32,181 nucleotides of DNA from CAZBQG01 sp964493945 (GTDB taxonomy: Bacteria > Pseudomonadota > Alphaproteobacteria > Rhodospirillales > UBA2165): contig CAZBQG010000015.1 of assembly GCA_964493945.1 (NCBI GenBank), forward strand, positions 1-32,181, in the 5' to 3' direction. Shown here in pieces: positions 24,498-32,181 of the stretch. Position 1 is the stretch's first letter. The number at the start of each line of letters is the position of its first letter. A program made the translations under genes and the position numbers. The notes under the pieces are model-generated. The model did not search any database. It saw nothing but the letters and a program-made list of their open reading frames with translations, and was not told the DNA's origin.

Positions 24498-25493
24498 CTA
24501 AATTTGAAACAGCCGGTTGGGGTTCTCGTCCGTGATTTTTTCGATCTCGGACGCATCGAACCCCGCATCCCGGAGCGTGGTCAGGGGATCGGGGTCGCCC
24601 GGCGGGAAGGGCAGATCAGTGCCCAGCACCATGCGCTCGATGCCCACCAGATCACGCAAATAATTCAAGGCCGGGCCGTGGTGCAAGATGGTGTCATAAT
24701 TGAAATGGCTCAAATAATCTGATGGGGTTTGTTCCGCCACATTTCCCGTCGCCTTCGGGTCCGCCGCCCGGTGCATGCGGTCGAAGCGGCCAATCAGAAA
24801 AGGCACGGAACCTCCGCCATGGGAAAGAATCAATTCAAGCTTGGGGAAGCGGTCCATCACGCCCGATGAAATCAAGGAGCCCACGCACAAGGTGGTGTCG
24901 TTGGTGTAAGCAACAATCTGGTTAAGCCCGAAACGCTTGGCCCGATTAGGCGCCAGGGGCTGGGCGGGATGAAGGAACACAGGTGCCGACAATTCCTGGG
25001 CGGCGGCCCAAAATTCATCCAAGGGGCATTCGCCAAGATTATTTCCGGCTACATGTGTGGCGGCAATGGCGCCAATGGCGCTCGCCTTCATGCAGCGTTC
25101 AAGTTCCTTGGCCGCCGCCGCTCCGTCCTGCATGGCCCCCGATGCCAGCCAGGAAAACCGCCCGGCATGGGCTTCGCAAAGCCTGGCCAGCGTATCGTTT
25201 AACATGGTGTGCCAGCGCGCACCCTTAACGGCGGGCAGGTCATAGCCGAAGATATCCGTCCAGATGCTTAAGACCTCCCGGTCCACGCCCTGTTGGTCCA
25301 TATCACCCAGGCGCTGTTCGGCATTGGTCAGCGTGTCGAAAAACGGGCGTATCTGTATGCCGCTTTCGAACCGGCAACAATGACAGCCCGGTTCGGTCTC
25401 CACCAGATCGATGCCAAAATCCCACCCCCTACTGGCCAGGATTTCAATCGCTTCCGGCGGCACCAGATGGGCATGTACATCAATAACAGTCAT
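24498..25493 (-). CDS. Amidohydrolase 2 (ACMSD family), probable decarboxylase
   Basis: This 331-residue protein is a second member of the ACMSD-type amidohydrolases. The metal-binding pattern is H7 and H9 (VHAHL), H175 (FLHPAQ), H225 (LSHGGG) and D293 (GTDLPF). The ATG at 25493 gives the usual MTVIDVHAHLVPPEA opening and has GGGGGA four to five bases upstream; an earlier start at 25520 would overlap the hydroxylase gene. It is the last of seven genes in a tight operon and follows the molybdenum hydroxylase large subunit by 19 bases. A member of this family, PicC, decarboxylates 3,6-dihydroxypicolinate after molybdenum-dependent ring hydroxylation, so the pairing fits a hydroxylate-then-decarboxylate scheme. 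An unusual Cys-rich spot (CHCC, residues 37-40) is seen near the N-terminus. Confidence 0.87.
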   Translation of the reverse strand: MTVIDVHAHLVPPEAIEILASRGWDFGIDLVETEPGCHCCRFESGIQIRPFFDTLTNAEQRLGDMDQQGVDREVLSIWTDIFGYDLPAVKGARWHTMLNDTLARLCEAHAGRFSWLASGAMQDGAAAAKELERCMKASAIGAIAATHVAGNNLGECPLDEFWAAAQELSAPVFLHPAQPLAPNRAKRFGLNQIVAYTNDTTLCVGSLISSGVMDRFPKLELILSHGGGSVPFLIGRFDRMHRAADPKATGNVAEQTPSDYLSHFNYDTILHHGPALNYLRDLVGIERMVLGTDLPFPPGDPDPLTTLRDAGFDASEIEKITDENPNRLFQI

Positions 25494-25512
25494 TGCGTCC
25501 CCCTTAAGCCGA

Positions 25513-27822
25513 TCACGCACCGGCGGCGCGCAAGGCGGCGCGCAGCCTGTCCGGCGTCAACGGCAATTCATTTATGGATATTCCGTATGGTTTAAGGGCC
25601 TGGGCGACGGCGTTCCCAGTGGCGGCGGCAACGGCGACGATGCCGCCTTCGCCGGCACCCTTGAAGCCCATGGGGTTCAGCCCGGAGGGATATTCCTCAA
25701 GGGCAATCGCTTTGATTTCTGGCAATCCAGAACTGGTGGGCAACAGATAATCGGCAAAACTGCCGGTCAGCAACTGTCCCTCATCGTCATAGACCATGTG
25801 ATCCAGAAAAGTTCCGCCCAGCCCCTGCACAACACCGCCGACGGCCTGGCCCTGGACCAGTTCCGGGTTCAGGGTGCGGCCGATTTCCTCGATCACCAGA
25901 TAGCGTTTTACCTCAACCATGCCCGTCGCCACATCGATGGCGACCAGCGCCCCATGGGCGCCATAGGAAAAGGAAACTTTCTTTTCGTTATCAAAAGTTG
26001 CTTCGGCGCTCAGGTTCTCACTGACCGAAGCGGCGAAACCGGCAAGTTCTCCCAGGGTCAGAAATTCATCGTCCTCACCCCGGCCAACGCCGCCATCGCC
26101 ATATGATAGAGCCACCCCTTCCGTGTTCCAGCGCAATGCCGCTAATTCCACTGCCCGCTCCCGGAGCGCCTCGGCCGCCTTGCGGACAGCGTTGCCGGCC
26201 ATGACCGTGTTGCGACTGTGGAAAGTTCCGCCGCCGCTGTCGATCAGATTTGTGCTGCCATGAAGAACAGAGATGCGATCCATATCCAAATCCAGATATT
26301 GGGCGCAAATCTGGGCAAGGCCGGTTTCCGTCCCCTGCCCGACCGAGGACGCACCGGTGCGGATTTCGATGCTGCCATCGGCACCGGCGGTGATGCGCGC
26401 CGATTCCGGTGGCCCAGCGGCGCTGCTCTCAATAAAGCAGGCGATCCCCAATCCATATGCCCGTCCCTCGGTTACCTCTCCCTGGCGGTCCTTCCAATTT
26501 TCGTAATCCACTTCTTTCAGCAACCGCTTGAGCGCCGAAGGATAATTGCCGGCATCATAGGTGGCATCCGGATCACCGGGGACCAGCTCGCCGATTGGAT
26601 AAGGCAATTCGGTGGGCTCCATCAAATTGCGCAGACGAAGTTCCGCCGGATCGATCCCCAGATCACCGGCCATCAGATCCAGTAGACGTTCGCGGCAGAA
26701 ATTGGCTTCGAAGCGCCCCGGCCCGCGGAATGTGCCGACCGGAGTCTTGTTGGTGATGAGAAATTGCGTGTCACAGGAAAAGGCCGGAACCCGGTAGGGG
26801 CCTGGCAAAAACTGCACTGCCTTCGAGGCCACGGTCCCCCCATTGGTGCGGAGATAAGCACCCATATCCCCTTGCACAGTGGCGCGCATCCCCAGGATTT
26901 TTCCGTCTTCTGTTGCGGCAATTTCAAGCTCGCAGACAATGTCCCTGGAATGGTTCATGGCCATCAGGTTTTCACCCCGGTCCTCGATCCATTTCACCGG
27001 GCATCCGGCGCGCCGGCTGGCCATGGGAACCAGATAATCTTCGGGGTACAGCTCGCCCCTAGCTCCAAAACCGCCGCCCACATCCGTCTCGATCAATTCA
27101 ACATCGGTTTCAGGCAGATCAAACGCCTGAGCCAGATGGCGGCGATTAAAGAAATTGACCTTGGTCGCGCCATACAAACGGAGCCGCTGGGCCTTTGCAT
27201 CAAAATCACCGATCAGGCCCCGGGTCTCCAGGGGCACCGCTCCGTGGCGGTTGGTCTGGAAGCGTTCGCGGCGCGTATAGGCGGCCCCGGCGAAGCTGGC
27301 CTCGATATCCCCACGGGCGGCGGTATAGCGGGTCGCCATGTTTTCGCCGGCCTCTTCGTGGACGCAGTTTTCACCTGCCGCCGCCTGCTCCACACTCGTA
27401 ACCGCTCCCAGGGGTTCGAAATCCACCTGAATCAGTTCCATTGCGTCTTCAGCCAGATAGCGGTCCGTGGCGATAACCACGCAGATGGGTTCACCCACAT
27501 AACGGACTTTGTCCTGGGCCAGGGGCCGCTGAAGAAACCTCCCGAAGCCCTCGAAGGGCGCCAGCCTGAGGGGGATAATGGGAAGTTCGGGACCCAAATC
27601 CCCGGCTGAGAAAACATCCACCACACCTTCCATTTCGCGGGTCACCGATAGATCAATGCCCCGGATGCGGGCATGGGCGTGAGGGCTGCGATAGATGGCC
27701 ATGGCCAACATGCCCGGCAATTTGATGTCATCCACATACCGCCCCTGCCCCCTGAGCAGGCGCCCGTCTTCCAGCCGGTGGACAGACTGGCCGATATAGT
27801 CATGGGAGGGATTGGAGGTCAC
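25513..27822 (-). CDS. Molybdenum hydroxylase large (Moco-binding) subunit, CoxL/XDH-like
   Basis: This 769-residue subunit carries the molybdopterin-cytosine-dinucleotide centre of a xanthine dehydrogenase/CO dehydrogenase family hydroxylase. The N-terminal segment YIGQSVHRLEDGRLLRGQGRYVDDI is the family opening. The substrate-site loop reads TFRGPGRFEANF (near residue 362) and the conserved catalytic Glu lies in GAGEGG (near 725). The true CO dehydrogenase loop with its active-site Cys (AYRCSFR) is absent, so this is an organic-substrate hydroxylase, not a CO dehydrogenase. It probably inserts water-derived oxygen next to nitrogen in an N-heteroaromatic ring or on an aldehyde. The GTG start at 27822 overlaps the small-subunit stop (GTGA); a longer reading from 27873 lies inside that gene. 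No maturation chaperone or Mo-cofactor gene is seen here. Confidence 0.92.
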   Translation of the reverse strand: MTSNPSHDYIGQSVHRLEDGRLLRGQGRYVDDIKLPGMLAMAIYRSPHAHARIRGIDLSVTREMEGVVDVFSAGDLGPELPIIPLRLAPFEGFGRFLQRPLAQDKVRYVGEPICVVIATDRYLAEDAMELIQVDFEPLGAVTSVEQAAAGENCVHEEAGENMATRYTAARGDIEASFAGAAYTRRERFQTNRHGAVPLETRGLIGDFDAKAQRLRLYGATKVNFFNRRHLAQAFDLPETDVELIETDVGGGFGARGELYPEDYLVPMASRRAGCPVKWIEDRGENLMAMNHSRDIVCELEIAATEDGKILGMRATVQGDMGAYLRTNGGTVASKAVQFLPGPYRVPAFSCDTQFLITNKTPVGTFRGPGRFEANFCRERLLDLMAGDLGIDPAELRLRNLMEPTELPYPIGELVPGDPDATYDAGNYPSALKRLLKEVDYENWKDRQGEVTEGRAYGLGIACFIESSAAGPPESARITAGADGSIEIRTGASSVGQGTETGLAQICAQYLDLDMDRISVLHGSTNLIDSGGGTFHSRNTVMAGNAVRKAAEALRERAVELAALRWNTEGVALSYGDGGVGRGEDDEFLTLGELAGFAASVSENLSAEATFDNEKKVSFSYGAHGALVAIDVATGMVEVKRYLVIEEIGRTLNPELVQGQAVGGVVQGLGGTFLDHMVYDDEGQLLTGSFADYLLPTSSGLPEIKAIALEEYPSGLNPMGFKGAGEGGIVAVAAATGNAVAQALKPYGISINELPLTPDRLRAALRAAGA

Positions 27823-28286
27823 CCGCCGCCCGCTTCCAGGATGGCATCGACGATGGATACATAACCGGTGCAACGGCAGATATTACCCGACAGGGCGCTT
27901 TCCACTTGGGCCCGGCTGGGGTTGGGGTTTTCAGCCAGAAATTCCGTCGCCGTCGCCAGGATGCCCGGCGTGCAGAAACCGCATTGAAGGGCGTAATTAT
28001 TATGAAAGGCAGCCTGCAACGGGGACAGCTCCCCATTATCGTCAAACCCTTCCACAGTGGTGATTTCGCAATCCGTGGCCTGCACGGCAAACATCAGACA
28101 GGACCGCACCGCCTTGCCATCCACCAGTACGGTGCAGGCCCCGCATACGCCATGTTCACAGCCCAGATGGGTGCCGGTCAGGTCCAGCGTCTCGCGCAGG
28201 CAATCGGCCAGGGTCATGCGCCCATCGACGGCGCATTCATATACTTTCCCATTGACCTTGAGAATGATGTCATGCCGGTCGGTCAT
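27819..28286 (-). CDS. Molybdenum hydroxylase small [2Fe-2S] subunit, CoxS-like
   Basis: This 155-residue subunit holds two [2Fe-2S] clusters that carry electrons from the molybdenum site to FAD. Plant-ferredoxin-type ligands are C43, C48, C51 and C63 (GCEHGVCGAC, then C). The second cluster uses C102, C105, C137 and C139 (CGFC, then CRC). The length is standard and no ligand is missing. Its ATG overlaps the stop of the FAD subunit gene by four bases, and its stop overlaps the large-subunit GTG, giving medium-small-large order, the common coxMSL order. Confidence 0.94.
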   Translation of the reverse strand: MTDRHDIILKVNGKVYECAVDGRMTLADCLRETLDLTGTHLGCEHGVCGACTVLVDGKAVRSCLMFAVQATDCEITTVEGFDDNGELSPLQAAFHNNYALQCGFCTPGILATATEFLAENPNPSRAQVESALSGNICRCTGYVSIVDAILEAGGG

Positions 28287-29152
28287 TGGTTCCGCCGCCA
28301 GGCTTGCAGCAAAACCCGCCCGATCAGCACGGCGCAGACTTCGCGCCTGTAGTCCGCCGATGCATGGATGTCGCTTCTGGGGTCGATCTCTTCGCTCCCC
28401 GCCTTTGCCGCCCGGGCGAAAAGCTCCGGCGCAGGCGATTGCCCGGAGAGAATCGCCTCGGCACCCACCAGGCGCATGGGCGTGTCGCCAACGCCGATGG
28501 CGGTCAGGCGGCTGTCTGAAATTTTCCCGCCTTCACTCCTGTCAAACCAGGCCGCGATGCCGACGATGGCGAAATCGCCTTCCCGGCGGGAAACCTCCTG
28601 AAAGCCCCAATACCGGCCGCCGGGCCATGGCGGGAAGTGGATTTTTTCTATCAATTCATCCTCGGCCAAATCCGTTGCGAAAATTCCCTGGAAGAAATCT
28701 TCCGCTCCAACCGTCCGGCTGCCATCAGGTCCCCGCAGATGAATTTCCACGCCGCAGGCAATGACCGTTCCCGGAAATTCAGCCGCCGGGTCGGCATGGG
28801 CAAGGCTGCCGCCAATGGTTCCCCGGTTGCGGATCTGGAAATGAGCGATATGGGCTGCGGCCTCCGCCAAAAGGGGATTGGCTGCCTGGATTAGCGGATC
28901 GGTTTCGATGCGCCTTGTCCGGGTCATGGCGCCGATATGCAGCTCTCCCGACCCTCCGACGGTTACCACCTGCAATTCCGGAATTTTATTGAGGTCGATG
29001 AGGGCCGCCGGTGCCGCCAGACGGAAATTCATCATGGATACAAGGCTTTGCCCGCCCGCCAAAAATTGTGAATTCCCGCCTCGATCCGAAATCATTGTCA
29101 GGGCATCGCCCAACTCGGTGGGCTTGAAATAGTCGAATTTGGCCGGTTTCAT
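28283..29152 (-). CDS. Molybdenum hydroxylase FAD-binding medium subunit, CoxM-like
   Basis: This 289-residue flavoprotein passes electrons out of the hydroxylase. The two FAD-binding motifs are AGGQSL (residues 32-37) and TIGGSLAHADP (112-122), both as in CoxM and related proteins. The N-terminal segment FDYFKPTELGDALTMI is typical. It is the first of the three hydroxylase genes, lies nine bases after the amidase stop, and overlaps the small-subunit start by four bases. The electron acceptor is not identifiable from sequence. Confidence 0.93.
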   Translation of the reverse strand: MKPAKFDYFKPTELGDALTMISDRGGNSQFLAGGQSLVSMMNFRLAAPAALIDLNKIPELQVVTVGGSGELHIGAMTRTRRIETDPLIQAANPLLAEAAAHIAHFQIRNRGTIGGSLAHADPAAEFPGTVIACGVEIHLRGPDGSRTVGAEDFFQGIFATDLAEDELIEKIHFPPWPGGRYWGFQEVSRREGDFAIVGIAAWFDRSEGGKISDSRLTAIGVGDTPMRLVGAEAILSGQSPAPELFARAAKAGSEEIDPRSDIHASADYRREVCAVLIGRVLLQAWRRNQ

Positions 29153-29161
29153 GGCTTGAGA

Positions 29162-30355
29162 CTACCCATTCAATCCCCCACCGACAAGGCGGTTCTGGAC
29201 CCGCAGATCATGCTCAATAAGCTTGGCGGCCTGGAACAAAATTTCATCGCTATTTGCCTTCCCCATAAGCTGGATGCCCGTTCCGGGACTCGCCGGGGAG
29301 CTTGGATTGGGGAAGGAAATCACGGGCTCACCACTGAGATTGGCCAGGCCGGTCAGCAGCGTCATGGCAATGACCACGGGGACCTCTTCGCCGCCAACCG
29401 CTATCCGGCGGGCTTCCACCGAAGGCGGTGCCACGGGCAAGGTTGGCGATATGAGGATATCCATGTGGTCAAGCAATGCCTGGATCCGATGAATTGCCTC
29501 GCGGCTCCACTCCCGGGCCTCATCAGCTACCTCCACGCTAATATTTTCGATACGGCGCAGGGCGGTGATGGCTGCCCGGCCCAGCCGTTCATGATCGTAA
29601 CCGGTATAGATGGCAGCGGCTTCGGTGAGGGTGATCAGGCCATGCATTCCGGCCATTTTCCAACGGTCCGGAATATTGATCCGATCCACTTGATGGCCCT
29701 GGACGGTCAGGGTATAGGCGATTTGATCCATCTCTTTGACAATCGGCCCATCAATGATCCCGGCCTGGTCAATTTCCACGGCAATGTTCAGTTGCCGGGG
29801 CGCCTCCCTATCCTTGCTTTCCAGCAATACAAGCCCGGCCCGTTGCAGGATGTTCAGGTCGCCAGCGATAAGTCCCACATGATCAAGCGATGGCGCCAAT
29901 GGCCAGACGCCGTCATTCGATATTCTCCCAAAGGTGGGTTTGAAGGAAACGAGGCCGGTGCAGGCCGCCGGAATTCTGACGCTGCCACCCGTATCGGTGC
30001 CCAGGGCAAAATCGCAAAGCCCCGCCGCCACCGCCGCCGCCGATCCGCCGGATGACCCCCCAGCGGTCAGCCGGGAGTCCACCGGGTTCTGGGTTTGGGG
30101 TGTGGAGGTGCCGAAACCGCCAGCGTCGGTCTGGGTCATGCCGGCAAAACTGGCGCCCCCATCCAGCAAAGAGGTCACCGCCGGTGCCGTTTGCACCGCC
30201 CGGCGGTCGTTAAATAGCGGATGCCCCGCCGTGAACAGACGGCCCGCGACGCCAATATTGTCCTTGACCGCAAAACCGTGCCCGGCGAGTGGACCGGAGG
30301 GCGCGCCCTCCAAATTCACCTGTTCAACGAAGGCGTTCCATACATCTTTTCCCAT
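29162..30355 (-). CDS. Amidase-signature-family hydrolase
   Basis: This 397-residue enzyme belongs to the Ser-cisSer-Lys amidases. The catalytic set is K31 (VKDN), S101 (AGGSSGGS) and the nucleophile S125 (DTGGSVRIPA), with the 24-residue gap between the two serines seen in other members. It is a little shorter than most members (about 450-500 residues), with the catalytic core complete. It should hydrolyse a carboxamide, releasing ammonia or an amine. In an operon with a molybdenum hydroxylase and an alpha/beta hydrolase, the amide could come from opening a nitrogen-containing ring, as maleamate does in nicotinate breakdown; that role is inference. It lies 13 bases after the SDR stop and nine before the FAD subunit start. 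Confidence 0.9.
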   Translation of the reverse strand: MGKDVWNAFVEQVNLEGAPSGPLAGHGFAVKDNIGVAGRLFTAGHPLFNDRRAVQTAPAVTSLLDGGASFAGMTQTDAGGFGTSTPQTQNPVDSRLTAGGSSGGSAAAVAAGLCDFALGTDTGGSVRIPAACTGLVSFKPTFGRISNDGVWPLAPSLDHVGLIAGDLNILQRAGLVLLESKDREAPRQLNIAVEIDQAGIIDGPIVKEMDQIAYTLTVQGHQVDRINIPDRWKMAGMHGLITLTEAAAIYTGYDHERLGRAAITALRRIENISVEVADEAREWSREAIHRIQALLDHMDILISPTLPVAPPSVEARRIAVGGEEVPVVIAMTLLTGLANLSGEPVISFPNPSSPASPGTGIQLMGKANSDEILFQAAKLIEHDLRVQNRLVGGGLNG

Positions 30356-30368
30356 TGCCGGCTGCGGT

Positions 30369-31178
30369 CTAGCGGTCCCGGAACCGGTCCATCAGCGGCT
30401 TCTGTTGGCCGCCGTCGATTTCGATCTGGGTACCGTTGACGAAATGCATCAGGGGCGAGGCCAGCATGACGCAGAGATTTGCCACCTCTTCCGTCTCGGC
30501 GATGCGGCCGAGCGGTATTGACGCCGGTGCCAGCTTGTCGGCTTCCTCGACGGAAATCTTCATGTCCCGGGCCATGGCCTTGACCAGACCGGCCCAGCGT
30601 TCGGTGCGCACCGGGCCCGGATTGACCGCGACGAAACTGATATTATCAGAACCATACTGGCCGGCCAGGGACAAGGTCAGGTTCTGCCCGGCGGCATTGG
30701 CGGCACCGGGGGCGATTTCCCAATAAGACGGTTTCACGCCGTCATTGCCAATCAGATTGACCACCCGCCCGCCGCCCTGCTCTACCATGATGGGCAGGAC
30801 ATGACGCAGGCACCGGACATAACCCATGAATTTGAGTTGCAGGCTTTGTTCCCAATCCTCTTCCGACAGATGTTCGATCACGCCGCCCGGCGAAGAGCCC
30901 GCATTATTGACCATGATATCGATCCGGCCCAATTCCTTGGCGCTCTCTTCGACAAAATTCCTGGCCTGATCATTGTCCGTCAGGTCGGCCCCGATGGCCA
31001 CGACCTTGACCCCCGTTTCATCCCGGATTTCCTGGGCGGTGGCTTCCAACAGATCCACGCGGCGGGCGCAGATGGAAACATCCACGCCTTCTTTCGCCAA
31101 GCCAAGCGCGATGCCCTTGCCGATCCCCTCGCTGCCCCCGGTGATCAGCGCGGTTTTGCCTGTTAACTGCAATTCCAT
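30369..31178 (-). CDS. Atypical short-chain dehydrogenase-fold protein lacking the catalytic triad
   Basis: This 269-residue protein has a clear SDR fold: TGGSEGIG (residues 13-20), an Arg pair at R39-R40 suited to NADP, NNAG (91-94) and PGPVRTE. The catalytic positions are all changed. Where SDRs have Ser, Tyr and Lys, the aligned residues are G144, P157 and N161 (IAPGAANAAG). A Tyr at 152 is nearby but out of register. It may act by another mechanism, use a different Tyr, or have a binding role. The ATG at 31178 is preceded by AGGAG at six bases and overlaps the end of the alpha/beta hydrolase by 16 bases. Unlike the SDR at 23698-24495, an ordinary dehydrogenase role should not be assumed. 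Confidence 0.85.
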   Translation of the reverse strand: MELQLTGKTALITGGSEGIGKGIALGLAKEGVDVSICARRVDLLEATAQEIRDETGVKVVAIGADLTDNDQARNFVEESAKELGRIDIMVNNAGSSPGGVIEHLSEEDWEQSLQLKFMGYVRCLRHVLPIMVEQGGGRVVNLIGNDGVKPSYWEIAPGAANAAGQNLTLSLAGQYGSDNISFVAVNPGPVRTERWAGLVKAMARDMKISVEEADKLAPASIPLGRIAETEEVANLCVMLASPLMHFVNGTQIEIDGGQQKPLMDRFRDR

Positions 31179-32011
31179 TTTTTTCTCCTAATGCTAGTGG
31201 ATGAAAATAATTGACGCAGCGCCTCATTCACAATCTCCGGCTCTTCCATGGTGATGGTGTGGCCGGCGCGGGGCACGACCTGCAAGGCGGCCGTCGGCAC
31301 GGTGCGGTTGAGAAACAGGCTGCCCTCAAGACAAGGATGATCCTCGTCGCCAAGCAAAACCAGCAAAGGCGGCGTAAATTCCTTCAATTGGCTTTCCATA
31401 TCCCACAAAGTAGGCCGGTCGCGTTGCAGGTTCAGCATGGTCAGGGCAGCACCAGTGGGCGACAAGCCCCTCAGAATTTCCTCAAATGCCGCAAATTTTT
31501 CCGGGTTCTTCGCTTCGAAGGTATGACGCATGGGAAAGCGCGCATATTTTGCGGCCGCCTCATCCATAGGCTCGGTGCGGAACATCTCCGCGATGTCTTC
31601 GCACATGGCCCGGGCTTCGTCGCGCTCACCCGGATGGGATCCCCATCCACATCCAAGGGCAGCCACCGACAGGCACCGGTTCGTGGCCCGGATGCCCAGA
31701 TGCAATGCCGTATAGGCCCCCATGGAATGGCCGACTATATGGGCTTGTTCTATTTCCAGGGCGTCCAGCACCGCCAGGGCATCGGATACGGCAATATCCT
31801 GTCCGTAAGCCTCGTCCCTTTCAGGAATTTCGGAAGGTGGGTAGCCGCGCGCGGAATAGGTGATACATCGGTGGTCATTTTGAAGTTTTTCCACCTGTTC
31901 TGCCCATGTCCGGTGATTACCCGCGAATTCATGAAGGAACAGAACCGGGCGGCCCGATCCCCGATCCTCATAGTACAGCTGGGTGCCGTCGGCCGCTGAA
32001 ATAGTAGGCAA
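31163..32011 (-). CDS. Alpha/beta-fold hydrolase
   Basis: This 282-residue hydrolase has the nucleophile elbow GHSMG (S96), an acid in GDEDHP (D222 or D224) and a catalytic His in AGHT (H251). The HEFAGN segment (27-32) forms the oxyanion region and the N-terminal DGTQLYYEDRGSG strand is standard. Family members include esterases, C-C bond hydrolases of ring-cleavage products and deformylases, so its exact job is open. The start is a TTG at 32011; no ATG or GTG occurs in frame before the TAA at 32066-32068. It is the first gene of the seven-gene operon and is directly followed, with overlap, by the atypical SDR. The C-terminal tail (STSIRRKKWNCS) seems appended. Confidence 0.88.
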   Translation of the reverse strand: MPTISAADGTQLYYEDRGSGRPVLFLHEFAGNHRTWAEQVEKLQNDHRCITYSARGYPPSEIPERDEAYGQDIAVSDALAVLDALEIEQAHIVGHSMGAYTALHLGIRATNRCLSVAALGCGWGSHPGERDEARAMCEDIAEMFRTEPMDEAAAKYARFPMRHTFEAKNPEKFAAFEEILRGLSPTGAALTMLNLQRDRPTLWDMESQLKEFTPPLLVLLGDEDHPCLEGSLFLNRTVPTAALQVVPRAGHTITMEEPEIVNEALRQLFSSTSIRRKKWNCS

Positions 32012-32181
32012 GGTGGTGAACCCCGTCAGATGAGCTATGGTGATAATGCCAGCTAGCCCGCCTCCTTACAAGTTGGGGCACGCCAGTGGATATTTGCTCA
32101 CTCCGGAAAAAATGCGAAACCATATCCAGGTGACCAATGAATTGTAAGCTTCCTTGATATCACACGTTGCAAAGTTTTGGT
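32012..32181. other. Leader region of the seven-gene operon
   Basis: These 170 bases hold no convincing gene. On the minus strand a strong Shine-Dalgarno-like TAAGGAGG sits at 32068-32061, but no ATG, GTG or TTG follows at a normal distance. At the window end TGCAAAGTTTTGGT (32168-32181) resembles the inner palindrome upstream of the aldolase gene in 12 of 14 positions. I saw no clear promoter. Confidence 0.5.

Noticed and set aside
25513..27822. Aerobic CO dehydrogenase
   Set aside because: The large subunit lacks the active-site Cys loop (AYRCSFR) of true CoxL; the corresponding loop reads TFRGPGRFE, so the cox-like names only describe subunit type.
1..32181. CRISPR arrays, IS elements, tRNA genes, attachment sites
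   Set aside because: No repeat-spacer pattern, transposase, terminal inverted repeats or tRNA-like cloverleaf was noticed anywhere in the window.

Overview
The window is GC-rich, gene-dense bacterial DNA. The gene content suggests an alphaproteobacterium, perhaps of Rhodospirillales type: a fused indolepyruvate:ferredoxin oxidoreductase, Liv-type ABC importers embedded in catabolic genes, a CO-dehydrogenase-like molybdenum hydroxylase and a BrnT/BrnA pair. This taxonomic call is inference; there is no rRNA or tRNA to anchor it. No phage, transposase, CRISPR array or RNA gene was seen. No stretch over 300 bases is unexplained.

Layout. (1) 105-1835 (+): a membrane histidine kinase broken by two frameshifts and two stop codons. 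(2) 4753-1832 (-): a small operon of ACMSD-type amidohydrolase, Rieske ferredoxin and FAD-dependent oxidoreductase. (3) 5435-4871 (-): a BrnT/BrnA toxin-antitoxin pair with a clear promoter and overlapping dyad. (4) 8971-5492 (-): fused IorAB. (5) 9038-11987 (+): two tandem UbiD-family decarboxylases. (6) 12379-12062 (-): an ArsR-family repressor with the paired cysteines of the SqrR/BigR persulfide sensors, facing the decayed C-terminal stub of an RND efflux pump across an 18-bp dyad. (7) 12946-16047 (+): class II aldolase, a third UbiD and a 2-hydroxyacid dehydrogenase. (8) 16138-20739 (+): a five-gene Liv-type ABC importer with its own promoter and an internal terminator. (9) 23584-20736 (-): acyl-CoA dehydrogenase and acyl-CoA synthetase, divergent from a short-chain dehydrogenase (23698-24495, +). 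(10) 32011-24498 (-): a seven-gene operon of alpha/beta hydrolase, atypical SDR, amidase, the three subunits of a molybdenum hydroxylase, and a second ACMSD-type amidohydrolase.

Taken together, this looks like a catabolic island for one or more aromatic, alicyclic or N-heteroaromatic carboxylic acids. The importer would bring in the acid. The ligase and dehydrogenase would activate and oxidise it as a CoA thioester. The UbiD enzymes and amidohydrolases would remove ring carboxylates. The molybdenum hydroxylase would add oxygen from water to an aromatic ring, and the hydrolase and amidase would open or deaminate ring-cleavage products. Missing from the window are UbiX (the prenyl-FMN synthase UbiD enzymes need), a ring-cleavage dioxygenase, an enoyl-CoA hydratase, a thiolase and any obvious catabolic regulator. 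The pathway is therefore incomplete here and its substrate cannot be read from sequence alone.
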